A stretch of 53,733 nucleotides of DNA, taken from NCBI GenBank assembly GCA_017482195.1, contig JAFUNM010000011.1, forward strand, positions 1 through 53,733, given 5' to 3'. The notes beneath the pieces were generated by a model. That model worked only from the letters and a program-made list of their open reading frames with translations, was not told the origin of the DNA and made no database searches. Source of the DNA: Clostridia bacterium. Lineage in GTDB: Bacteria > Bacillota > Clostridia > Oscillospirales > QAKW01. Positions within the stretch are counted from its first letter, which is position 1; each line of letters begins with the position of its first letter. The translations under genes and the position numbers were made by a program. Positions 14,530 through 22,023 of the stretch are shown piece by piece.

Positions 14530-16794
14530 TTAATATGGAATCGCCGCGTTGGAGCGAACGATGATTTTTTTGCCGCAGATGTTCATCGGCAGGGGATCCT
14601 TGCCGTTATAGACCGCACAGACCTCATGATGAGTAATCCGCAGGCGCAGGATTCCACCGTTTCGGTAGAGATTCAGTTCCAATGCGTTCCAAGCAGCGGG
14701 CAGGGCAGGCGAAAGAGCCAGAACTCCGTCTTCCACACTCACGCCGGCAAAGCCGAAGGTAACACATTGCCAAATGCCGCCGCAATTGGCAGCATGGATG
14801 CCGGCAGCGGAGTTTGCAGCGGTTTCGCCAAAATCAGTATCTAAAGCCCCCCGGAAGAAGGTATGCGCCAGATCCGCATGCTTTATCTGCGCCGCCACGA
14901 TGGCGAAAGCAGACAGAGAGAGAGAGGAATCGTGCAAGCACTTCTCGTTATAAAACTCGAAGTTCTTCATAACGATTTCCTTGGGCACCAAGGTGGGCAT
15001 CAGGGCGAACAGCTGGATCAGATCCGCCTGCTTGGAGACCATTAGCTCACTGATCTCATCCAGGGAATAATGCCGATAGATATGGCGGTTGATGCCGCTT
15101 TTCTTATACTCGGTAAGATCGATCTCTTTCAGCTGCAGATAGGTATCATTCTGAGGAATGATACCTTCTTCATTGGCAGTGGGCAGATAAAGCTTGGGCA
15201 GCTTTTTTAAAATTTTTTCCACGATCCCATCCAAACCTAATTTTTCATTCAAGCGGGCATAGAGGGGTGGATTGGTCTGCTTAAACTGCTCCGCCTCCTC
15301 CAGGGCGGTCTTGAGGTTCCAATACACCAGGTAGTTGGTATAAACATCATTATCGATATACACCTTATATTCATCGGGTCCGGTAACCTGACAGATCTCA
15401 TAGCGATCTTGCTCCGCCTTATACTCCAGACGGGACTGCCAGAAGTTGGCAGTATCAAAAAGGATCTCGTAGCCGTATTTTTCCAAGTATTCCTGATCAT
15501 CGGTGATCTTGGCATAATGATAATTTCCGTAGGCTACACCGCAGACCACATGGTGCTCGATATCCCCACAGGAGACATAGCGCAGGCGGTTATCGGGGAA
15601 ATAATTACCCAGAGTAGGCGATTGCTCCGAGCCTTCAGTGCTTGCCGATTCCCAAGGGTACATAGCGCCCTCATAGCCGTATTTCTTCGCCTTGGCGCGA
15701 GCCCCGCCTAAGGTATGATGGCGGTAGATGCAAAGGTCACGTGCGGCATCGGGATCGGTATAGGCAAAGAAGGGCAGATTGAAGATCTCGCAATCCCAGA
15801 ATACATGACCGGCATAGCCGGGACCGGTCAGTCCCTTTGCGGCGATGCTGACCCGATCATCCCCTGCAGGGCACATGATCATCATATGATACATTCCCAT
15901 GCGGGTCTTTAAAGTCTCCTTGGGGTCGGCACAGTCGATATTAATATCGCAGTGATCCCATTTTTCCTGCCAGACGGCAGCAGACTCGCTCAAATGCTCC
16001 TCAAAGGAGCCGGCGGAGATTTGATCCATCTCGTCCAGGATCAAAGACTTCATATCCTCGATCCATTCGGGATCATTTTCGGTATAATAGAGGGCATAGC
16101 GGACGATCCGCAGTTCATCGCCCTTGGTAAGTGCGATTTTTGCCGAAGAGCCCACCAGGCGGCGTAGGGTGGAATAACGCTGAAGCCCTGCCTGCTCTTT
16201 CCCATTCAGATGGATCTTCATACGAGAAGCCACCCGGAATCCGCGGGAGGAGACCGCTGTATGACCGGCAAACCAAAGCATATCCCCATCGAGAACAATA
16301 CGTTCATCTTCAAAAATGTGCTGAGTACCGTCGATGGTGCCCCGGGCATTGATGAAGGAACCAACAGAAAAATCGCCATCGGTTTCCGCCTGAACAACCG
16401 TTTCAAAAACCACCAAATGACGGTTTTTCATGGAGGCGAACCGTCGCTGAGTCACCTTGCAGTCTTCGGCGGTATAGCGATAGGTCAAAAGACCGTTTCT
16501 TAAATCCAGCGTACGGGCATAATCGCGGGCCTCTTCGTTCAAGGGACCCACCGACATGCCATTCATGGATAACTGCAATACACTGGCATCAGGAACCGGT
16601 GCCAGTTCCTCCATTTCATTGGGTTGCTGATCATAAAGGCCTGCGATCATGGTATAGCGCATCTGTCCGGAATATTCCTCGCAAAAGGCGCTGCGCATAC
16701 CCAGATAACCGTTACCTAAGCACATCAGCGTTTCATATTTCTGCTGATTTCCCAGGTAGCAGTCTTTTTCTTCAAATCGATACTTTTCTTGCAT
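14530..16794 (-). CDS. GH65 disaccharide phosphorylase (maltose/kojibiose type)
   Basis: A 754-residue family 65 enzyme that splits an alpha-linked glucose disaccharide with phosphate, giving beta-glucose 1-phosphate and glucose. The N-terminal beta-sandwich (MCLGNGYLGMR near residue 30) is followed by the (alpha/alpha)6 barrel with HVFWDCEIFNLPF, MYPWESASTEGSEQS and the general-acid motif VTGPDEY (Glu at about 473). The phosphate-binding stretch SLSLSAFAIVAA and a C-terminal beta domain complete the family layout. Its start overlaps the end of the beta-phosphoglucomutase gene (TAAAATG, one base between stop and start), which fits a product of the beta anomer. Maltose, kojibiose, nigerose or trehalose cannot be told apart by eye. 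Confidence 0.88.
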   Translation of the reverse strand: MQEKYRFEEKDCYLGNQQKYETLMCLGNGYLGMRSAFCEEYSGQMRYTMIAGLYDQQPNEMEELAPVPDASVLQLSMNGMSVGPLNEEARDYARTLDLRNGLLTYRYTAEDCKVTQRRFASMKNRHLVVFETVVQAETDGDFSVGSFINARGTIDGTQHIFEDERIVLDGDMLWFAGHTAVSSRGFRVASRMKIHLNGKEQAGLQRYSTLRRLVGSSAKIALTKGDELRIVRYALYYTENDPEWIEDMKSLILDEMDQISAGSFEEHLSESAAVWQEKWDHCDINIDCADPKETLKTRMGMYHMMIMCPAGDDRVSIAAKGLTGPGYAGHVFWDCEIFNLPFFAYTDPDAARDLCIYRHHTLGGARAKAKKYGYEGAMYPWESASTEGSEQSPTLGNYFPDNRLRYVSCGDIEHHVVCGVAYGNYHYAKITDDQEYLEKYGYEILFDTANFWQSRLEYKAEQDRYEICQVTGPDEYKVYIDNDVYTNYLVYWNLKTALEEAEQFKQTNPPLYARLNEKLGLDGIVEKILKKLPKLYLPTANEEGIIPQNDTYLQLKEIDLTEYKKSGINRHIYRHYSLDEISELMVSKQADLIQLFALMPTLVPKEIVMKNFEFYNEKCLHDSSLSLSAFAIVAAQIKHADLAHTFFRGALDTDFGETAANSAAGIHAANCGGIWQCVTFGFAGVSVEDGVLALSPALPAAWNALELNLYRNGGILRLRITHHEVCAVYNGKDPLPMNICGKKIIVRSNAAIPY

Positions 16795-16795
16795 T

Positions 16796-17467
16796 TTATT
16801 CCCCTTTTGCAACAAAATTCTTCAACAGCAGATCCAGGGAAAGCTCACCGGTGGAGCCTACCATCAGATCGGGGGAACTTCCGGTAACGGTGACGTTGAT
16901 GCCCACCGCATACATTTTTGCCGATAAGATGCCCTCAATTCCCGCTTGGGAATCCTCCAAACCGATGCAAGCGCGGGGATCAATCCCCAGTTGCTGGGCG
17001 CAGGTAAGAAAAATCTCGGGGTCGGGCTTGGAATTCCGTACCTTTGCCGCATCGGCAATGACATCAAAATAATCCGCCAGGCCGATCCGCTCCAGCACCC
17101 GAGGTGCATTCTTCGACACCGAAGCAATGGCGGTCTTTAAACCCTTGGCGCGGGCATCCAGAACCAGCGCCTTGATCCCGGGCAGGATATCCTTTTCGGT
17201 CAAGGTCTCAACCAATTCTTTATAATATTCATTCTTACGGAAAGCAAATGTTTCCTTCTCTTCTGCGCTGTAGGCATCCGAGCAATGGTTATTTTTTAAG
17301 ATGATCTCCAAAGAGTCCATCCGGCTGACACCCTTAAGCGCCTCATTCTGTTCCCGGTCAAAGGTGAGGCCCAATTCTGTAGCCAGCTTTTTCCAGGCCT
17401 GATAATGTAATTCTGCTGAATCGGTGATGACACCGTCTAAATCAAAGACCAATGCTTTTAATTCCAT
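16796..17467 (-). CDS. pgmB: Beta-phosphoglucomutase
   Basis: A 223-residue HAD-superfamily mutase converting beta-glucose 1-phosphate to glucose 6-phosphate through beta-glucose 1,6-bisphosphate. Motif I FDLDGVITDSAELHYQAW carries the nucleophile Asp9 and the acid/base Asp11. Motif II is in AIASVSKNA, motif III lysine and acidic motif IV in RNSKPDPEIF and IGLEDSQAGI. The small alpha-helical cap lies between about 15 and 90. I start at the ATG at 17467, preceded by AAGGATGGGGA. First gene of the operon with the GH65 phosphorylase, so together they route a disaccharide into glycolysis while saving one ATP. Confidence 0.92.
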   Translation of the reverse strand: MELKALVFDLDGVITDSAELHYQAWKKLATELGLTFDREQNEALKGVSRMDSLEIILKNNHCSDAYSAEEKETFAFRKNEYYKELVETLTEKDILPGIKALVLDARAKGLKTAIASVSKNAPRVLERIGLADYFDVIADAAKVRNSKPDPEIFLTCAQQLGIDPRACIGLEDSQAGIEGILSAKMYAVGINVTVTGSSPDLMVGSTGELSLDLLLKNFVAKGE

Positions 17468-17495
17468 AATTCCCCATCCTTCTGTTTTTTGAATT

Positions 17496-17524
17496 ATCAT
17501 ACCTTATTTAAATATAAAAATCAA
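17496..17524 (-). promoter_or_regulatory. Promoter of the phosphorylase operon
   Basis: TTGATT (17519-17524) and TATGAT (17496-17501) on the minus strand, 17-bp spacer, about 30 bases before the pgmB start. No catabolite-response dyad is obvious. Confidence 0.6.
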
Positions 17525-17537
17525 TAAAGGTAAAAAG

Positions 17538-17570
17538 AAAGAGTGAAAAAATGTATATTTTTCACTCTTT
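17538..17570 (-). terminator. Terminator of the DUF5685-dnaJ-zinc-ribbon operon
   Basis: A perfect 13-bp stem AAAGAGTGAAAAA/TTTTTCACTCTTT with 7-base loop, 3 bases after the stop codon, followed on the minus strand by CTTTTTACCTTTATTG. Confidence 0.75.
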
Positions 17571-17573
17571 TCT

Positions 17574-17969
17574 TTATATTTTAACCTGAAAATCCTTACG
17601 ACAGCGGGGACAACCGACCGTATGCTTTCCCTTTTTATAGGGCAGGCGGACAGTGGCTTTACAATAGGGACAGGTACGGTAACGGTGGGTCTTACGTTCC
17701 GCCCATTTGCGTTTTTGCAGTCCAAACCGACCGGTAACCCTTTGACGGTATTTCATGTACTTCATATTCTCTGCGTACCGTTTTTGAACATTGCGGGAGA
17801 AGATGCGGAAAAACAACCAGATCACACAAGCCAACGTCAGGATCTGCAGATACGGCACAAACATACTGAGGATCGCCAGAACGATATAGACCCATAAGAG
17901 ATCCTTATTCAGCTGATCCACACCATAGCGCCCTGCCATAAAGCGGGCAAGCCATGCTCGAAATTTCAT
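17574..17969 (-). CDS. Small membrane protein with C-terminal zinc ribbon
   Basis: A 131-residue protein not assigned to a named family. Two hydrophobic spans (about 23-39 and 41-55) are followed by a strongly basic linker of about 40 residues and a zinc ribbon with C100-x2-C103 and C120-x2-C123 (CPYC...CPRC). The ribbon faces the cytoplasm if the basic linker obeys the positive-inside rule. Last gene of the operon with the DnaJ-like and DUF5685 genes, 17 bases after the former. The ribosome site AAAGGA is about 11 bases from the ATG. A role with the J-domain protein, such as a co-chaperone at the membrane, is only inference. Confidence 0.72.
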   Translation of the reverse strand: MKFRAWLARFMAGRYGVDQLNKDLLWVYIVLAILSMFVPYLQILTLACVIWLFFRIFSRNVQKRYAENMKYMKYRQRVTGRFGLQKRKWAERKTHRYRTCPYCKATVRLPYKKGKHTVGCPRCRKDFQVKI

Positions 17970-17986
17970 TTAAAACCAATCCTTTC

Positions 17987-18577
17987 TTAGCAATACGGAC
18001 AGCACATTTTAGCAAGACAAAGTCCCATACAAATGGGATTGATACCGCCCCGGGGAACCTCAAACCCGCGCCCGTAGGTCTCATAGGCGGTTCCGGAATA
18101 CTGTAGCTGCTGCAACAGTTGCTGATATTCATAATTATTAGGATCCATCTGCACCGCCTTGCGGGCAAATTCCAGTGCCTGGGTACGGTTTCCCACCCCC
18201 GCATGGGCATACGCCGAAAGATAATACCATTCGGCGTTTCGTTCCTGGATCCGATTGAGCACATTAAAAGCCTCCTGATAGCGGCGATAATGAAGATAAT
18301 GACGCACCGCCGTCATCTCAGGGGTAGAACCCTGGCCGGGTTCGCTTTGACCGTAACCATAGCCGCCGTATCCGCCGGTATTCCGGGTTTTGCCCTGCCG
18401 TTCGTTTAAGATCTGATCATATGCGGCATTGATCTCGGCCATCTTTTTTTCAGCAAAGGCCGGATCGGGATGGATATCCGGATGATATTGCTTGGCCAGC
18501 TTGCGGTATGCTTTTTTGATCTCGTCGTCCGTGGCAGAAGGGGAGACACCCAACACACCATAGGGATTTTGAATCAT
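17987..18577 (-). CDS. J-domain protein with TPR-like C-terminus
   Basis: A 196-residue protein. Residues 4-60 form a J domain with the HPD motif at 32-34, which stimulates DnaK ATPase. A Gly/Tyr-rich linker (GGYGGYGYG, about 68-77) precedes two TPR-like helical hairpins (about 88-155). The tail ends in a cysteine cluster (CMGLCLAKMCCPYC), possibly a metal site. It lacks the zinc finger and client domains of DnaJ, so it is a specialised type III J-protein. Its ATG overlaps the stop of the DUF5685 gene by four bases, so the two are translationally coupled. Confidence 0.85.
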   Translation of the reverse strand: MIQNPYGVLGVSPSATDDEIKKAYRKLAKQYHPDIHPDPAFAEKKMAEINAAYDQILNERQGKTRNTGGYGGYGYGQSEPGQGSTPEMTAVRHYLHYRRYQEAFNVLNRIQERNAEWYYLSAYAHAGVGNRTQALEFARKAVQMDPNNYEYQQLLQQLQYSGTAYETYGRGFEVPRGGINPICMGLCLAKMCCPYC

Positions 18578-19401
18578 TTTTCTTCCTCTTTTTTATTGAT
18601 TTGCTCATATTTACTCCAGATTCCGGAGTAAAGCACATTTCTTAAAATATCCAGATGCTCTACCAAAGGCAACCGCTCTAAGATCAGCGCACATTCGCCC
18701 AACGTGTTTTTCAGCATCTCCTCCACCCGCTGCTGATAATTCGGTTTCCCGCAGATGAGAGTCATGGGATTATAGCGGTCTCTTTTCTGATCCTTCTGCA
18801 GATCCTCATAGGCATCCATCCAATAAACAAACCGTCCCAGCGCCTCACCGAAGTGATAGCAATCTTCGGCCCAGAAATCCTTCTCATATACAAAAAGGTG
18901 ACCCAGCATCTTACCGGAAAGGTTGGCGGCTGTATCCAGATCCCTGGGGTTCATCTGCTCTTCTTTGGCCAAAAGCTCCAACTGCTCCCGCACGGCTCTT
19001 GCCTGGCGGGGATATTTCTTTTCAATTTCAGGAATAAAGCGAGCCAGACGGTTGGCGGCGGTTTTAGCAGACTTCTTTTGTTCATCCTTCCAATCGTCCA
19101 ATAAATTGTAGTAGGCCAACAGGATATTCATAGCGGCTCCGTAATCGACGATCTCATTCTCCGCCATTCTTTTTTCCTTGCAAGGATGAACGATACACCG
19201 TCCGGTATGCAGTTTCGTTTCGGGATCCCGAAGATCTGCCAACAGCAAGATCATAAAGGTCATGTCATAATTCAGGGTCAGTCGGCCGAAATTTCCAAAC
19301 TGCTTTTTGAGGCTGCGGCAAAGACCGCAGTAATAACTGCGATAAATCTTCTTTTGCTCCTCGGTGAGTTTATCCATATTAGCAACGACATATCCGAACA
19401 A
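18574..19401 (-). CDS. DUF5685 family protein (TTG start)
   Basis: A 275-residue helical protein of the clostridial DUF5685 family, function unknown. Family traits are the N-terminal FGYV, the CGLC pair (C25, C28), a second pair in GRCIVHPC, and LLDDWKDE and YWMDAYEDL acidic segments. Known family members begin MFGYV, and here the equivalent codon is TTG at 19401, with AGGTGG 8 bases before it; GTG codons at 19413 and 19410 are too close to that site. First gene of the operon with the J-domain and zinc-ribbon proteins. The paired cysteines suggest metal binding, which is inference. Confidence 0.8.
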   Translation of the reverse strand: MFGYVVANMDKLTEEQKKIYRSYYCGLCRSLKKQFGNFGRLTLNYDMTFMILLLADLRDPETKLHTGRCIVHPCKEKRMAENEIVDYGAAMNILLAYYNLLDDWKDEQKKSAKTAANRLARFIPEIEKKYPRQARAVREQLELLAKEEQMNPRDLDTAANLSGKMLGHLFVYEKDFWAEDCYHFGEALGRFVYWMDAYEDLQKDQKRDRYNPMTLICGKPNYQQRVEEMLKNTLGECALILERLPLVEHLDILRNVLYSGIWSKYEQINKKEEEK

Positions 19402-19530
19402 ATTGTTCACCACCTTTGTATCACTTATAGTACACCCTTTTTATGTTTTTGTGTTGAACAAATTGTAAATTTTACATAAACAGACGGTTTTTTCCGCATA
19501 CTAAAGAAAATTTAAATAAAGGAGACGTCT

Positions 19531-20196
19531 ATGCTTTGGCAAACCTTTCTCACCGCTCTTTTTTCGGCTGCGGCGCTCTTTCTGCTGACCAAGCTGATGG
19601 GGTATCGGCAGATCTCACAGATGAGCGGCTATGATTATATCAACGGCATCACCATCGGTTCCATTGCTGCAGAATTAGCCTTCGGCGGCTTTGAACATTT
19701 TTGGCCCCGCACCATTGCCCTGCTGGTTTTTGCCGCTTTTACCATTGCCCTTTCCATGGCGACCGACAAATCGGTACGCCTGCGCGCCTGGGTCTCCGGT
19801 AAACCACTGGTTCTGATGGAAAGGGGGAAGCTTTAGAAAGAGAATTTTAAAAAGGGAAAGATCGATGTTCATGAGTTTTTATCCCTCTGCCGCCAACAGG
19901 GATATTTCGATCCCGCCCAATTGGACACAGTCTATTTAGAGCCGGACGGACAGCTCAGCTGCTCTCCAAGACCGATCCACCGCCCGGCGACACCTCAGGA
20001 TCTGGGTCAGACTCCGGCCGCTGAGCCTCTGCCGCTGGAGGTCATTACAGATGGTGTAATTTTACACCAAAATCTCCAAAAGCTGGGCTTTGAGGAGCAA
20101 TGGCTGAGAAAGCAACTGCAAGAACAAAATGCTCCGCCCTTTGATAAGATCTTTCTTGCCTTAGTCAAAGAAGACGGCACCCTTTCGGTCTTTTGA
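19531..20196 (+). pseudogene. DUF421 (YetF-like) membrane protein interrupted by one amber codon
   Basis: The frame encodes a 221-residue DUF421 protein: N-terminal membrane helices (about 3-20, 35-52, 60-78), then the cytoplasmic domain common to YetF-like proteins. A single TAG at 19834-19836 cuts it after GKL. The same frame stays open afterwards for 119 codons and continues the family pattern (KIDVHEFLSLCRQQGYF, then TVYLEPDGQLS). In relatives a tyrosine commonly stands where the TAG is. There is no frameshift or other damage, so it is a very recent nonsense mutation, a sequencing error, or a read-through stop. Ribosome site AAAGGAG precedes the ATG. Confidence 0.8.
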
Positions 20197-20200
20197 CCCC

Positions 20201-20229
20201 CCTCTCCCGCATAATATGGTGGGGAGAGG
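20201..20229 (+). promoter_or_regulatory. Hairpin that masks the amidase ribosome site
   Basis: CCTCTCCC (20201-20208) pairs with GGGAGAGG (20222-20229). The 3' arm contains most of the ribosome site GAGAGGAG of the amidase gene, so the hairpin could lower its translation. Confidence 0.45.
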
Positions 20230-20239
20230 AGATGATCAA

Positions 20240-20806
20240 ATGGCAATTAAAGTCGTTTTGGATGCGGGACACAATCCCCAGGGTGTGAATGCCGGAGCCG
20301 AAGGAAACGGCTACCGGGAACAGGATCTGGTTTATGTGGTGGCCCAGGAATGGGCCACCCTCTTGCGTGCCAACGGAAATTTCGAAGTGCGCTTGACCCG
20401 CAATACCCCTGACGAGGTATTGGGAACCTCCAATGCCACCAGCCTGCAGGAGCGGGTGCGGATCGTCAACGAATGGCCGGCAGATTATTTTATCAGCATC
20501 CATGCCAATGCCTCCACCAATCCTGCCATCAACGGTACCGAGATCTACACCTACAGCGACACCGGTGCCGCCCATGAATTGGCAGAGGAGATCCAAGAGG
20601 CCATTGTGGAAGAAATGAATATGCGGGACATTGGGGTAAAAACCAATCCTTCCCTCTATGTACTGCGGCGCACCACCATGCCGGCACTGCTGATCGAGCT
20701 GGGCTTTATCACGAATGCCGAGGATGCACGCAAGATGGCAGAAGACCCCCAGGGCTTTGCCCGTGCCATTTATAACGGGATGCTGGATTATTTTGATCTG
20801 GCATAA
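20240..20806 (+). CDS. N-acetylmuramoyl-L-alanine amidase (Amidase_3)
   Basis: A 188-residue zinc amidase that cuts the bond between MurNAc and the stem peptide. Zinc ligands are His11 in VVLDAGHNPQG, a Glu in GYREQDL (Glu27) and His89 in ISIHANAS; the catalytic Glu is in LLIELGFITN. There is no signal peptide or binding domain, as in CwlD-like or phage-type amidases, so export or lysis-time release must be explained otherwise. I start at the ATG at 20240, 8 bases after GAGGAG. It follows the interrupted DUF421 gene by 43 bases and ends at a bidirectional terminator. Confidence 0.88.
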   Translation: MAIKVVLDAGHNPQGVNAGAEGNGYREQDLVYVVAQEWATLLRANGNFEVRLTRNTPDEVLGTSNATSLQERVRIVNEWPADYFISIHANASTNPAINGTEIYTYSDTGAAHELAEEIQEAIVEEMNMRDIGVKTNPSLYVLRRTTMPALLIELGFITNAEDARKMAEDPQGFARAIYNGMLDYFDLA

Positions 20807-20809
20807 AGA

Positions 20810-20836
20810 AAAAAGACTGCTTTAAGCAGTCTTTTT
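20810..20836. terminator. Bidirectional terminator between amidase and fibre operon
   Basis: AAAAAGACTGC (20810-20820) pairs with GCAGTCTTTTT (20826-20836), giving a T-run in both directions. The last codons of the convergent pilin-like gene lie within it. Confidence 0.85.
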
Positions 20837-21904
20837 CTTTATGTATGGGATCACGATCGTCGGGATCAGCAGGCCCCAGAGGAAACGCTGATCGATACCG
20901 CCGGTATAGGGGGATTCGGGCGGTTCTTCTTCAGGCGGCTCCGGCTTGGGAACGCCCGGTTCGGAAACGACCGACGGGATATAGGTATTATTAAACTCCG
21001 CGGTGATCTGATAGACTCCGTCTTTCTCCTTGACCGCGGTATTTTGCGACCCGGTCACATTGCCGATCTCCAGCTTTCCGTCCATATCCGTATCGGTCAC
21101 CTGAAGGATAAAAGAATGAACGTTCTGATCATAAACGATGTTTTCAAGGGTGCCCGCAGCCTCGGTCATACGGAAGGTATAGGTACCCACCGTATCAAAG
21201 GTCAGCTCTTGCACCAGATCACTGAAATCAAAAACATTGAATGCGGGATCTGCAGCATTATAGGTAACGGTTCTGGTACCCAGCGGCACCCAGGTATCGT
21301 TTGCGGCATATTGCTCTAAGGTAAAGGAGAAGGTATCTCCCGCCTGCCAATCGCGCCCCGAAAGGATCTTGATACCGCCAACGTTCACCTGCAGCGGCTG
21401 CACAGCCGCAGGACTATAGATATTTACAAATTCCAGCAGCACGCTGCCCTCTTCGGCAACGGTAATCTCCCGGGTGGCAATACTATCCTTCACTGCAAAG
21501 CCGCTGCCCTCCTTCTGCACCTCGGTGACCATCACCTCGGTGCCTGCGTCGATCCCTTCAATGCCGAAAGAGCTGCCGGGATGAATCGAAACAGTAACGG
21601 AACCGTTTGCATCGGTCGTTATCGCCCCTGCGGTGGTCTGCAGAGTGGTATTGGCATAAAAAGTGCCGAAATTCAATTGAAACGCAAAGGTGATCTGCTC
21701 CGGGATCACATAATCCTCCCCCAGCGGATGCTCCACGCTCTTGCGAAGCCACAGAGTATTCATGATCTTTTCCGTGGGAGAAAAGGTGTTTATCAAAGGA
21801 TCCGATTGTGTTACAATAAGTCCGTAGGTGCCCTGCACCGCAGAAGTCAGGAGCATTAGCAGCGAAAACAGCAACGCAAGCCGCCTCGATATTGTTTTTT
21901 TCAT
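20822..21904 (-). CDS. Pilin-like surface protein with SPYTG sorting signal
   Basis: A 360-residue exported protein. The signal peptide (MKKTISRRLALLFSLLMLL...) leads into TYGLIVTQSDPLINTF, the same pattern as the SipW-dependent signals of the upstream genes. Two Ig-like beta domains follow; the second (about 196-310, GGIKILSGRDW to QVTDTDMDGKLEI) resembles the Spy0128/FctA pilin isopeptide domain. A proline/glutamate-rich linker leads to SPYTG (331-335), a hydrophobic span and KKK, the layout of a sortase signal with S in place of L. I start at the ATG at 21904, after AAAGGAGG. Last gene of the fibre operon; it probably ties the fibre to the wall. No sortase gene lies in the window. Confidence 0.8.
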   Translation of the reverse strand: MKKTISRRLALLFSLLMLLTSAVQGTYGLIVTQSDPLINTFSPTEKIMNTLWLRKSVEHPLGEDYVIPEQITFAFQLNFGTFYANTTLQTTAGAITTDANGSVTVSIHPGSSFGIEGIDAGTEVMVTEVQKEGSGFAVKDSIATREITVAEEGSVLLEFVNIYSPAAVQPLQVNVGGIKILSGRDWQAGDTFSFTLEQYAANDTWVPLGTRTVTYNAADPAFNVFDFSDLVQELTFDTVGTYTFRMTEAAGTLENIVYDQNVHSFILQVTDTDMDGKLEIGNVTGSQNTAVKEKDGVYQITAEFNNTYIPSVVSEPGVPKPEPPEEEPPESPYTGGIDQRFLWGLLIPTIVIPYIKKKTA

Positions 21905-21941
21905 AGGAACAAGCGCCTCCTTTCGCAGAATTAAAAATACA

Positions 21942-21983
21942 GCAATCAAAAGGCACAAAACCAGGCTTGTGCCTTTTGATTGC
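21942..21983 (-). terminator. 17-bp hairpin inside the fibre operon
   Basis: A perfect 17-bp stem (21942-21958 with 21967-21983), 8-base loop, followed on the minus strand by TGTATTTTTAATT. The imperfect T-run suggests partial termination, which would reduce expression of the last, pilin-like gene. Confidence 0.65.
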
Positions 21984-22017
21984 CGCCTATCCCTCACAAG
22001 GAGAGATAGGACGGACT
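21983..22017 (-). repeat. 35-bp intergenic hairpin repeat, copy 1
   Basis: Read on the minus strand this runs from AGTCCGTCCTATC to GGGATAGGCGG and folds as CCTATC..C/G..GATAGG. It matches copy 2 at 24062-24096 in 32 of 35 positions. It follows the stop codon of the second large beta-helix gene by 6 bases. Confidence 0.7.
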
Positions 22018-22023
22018 GAAAAA

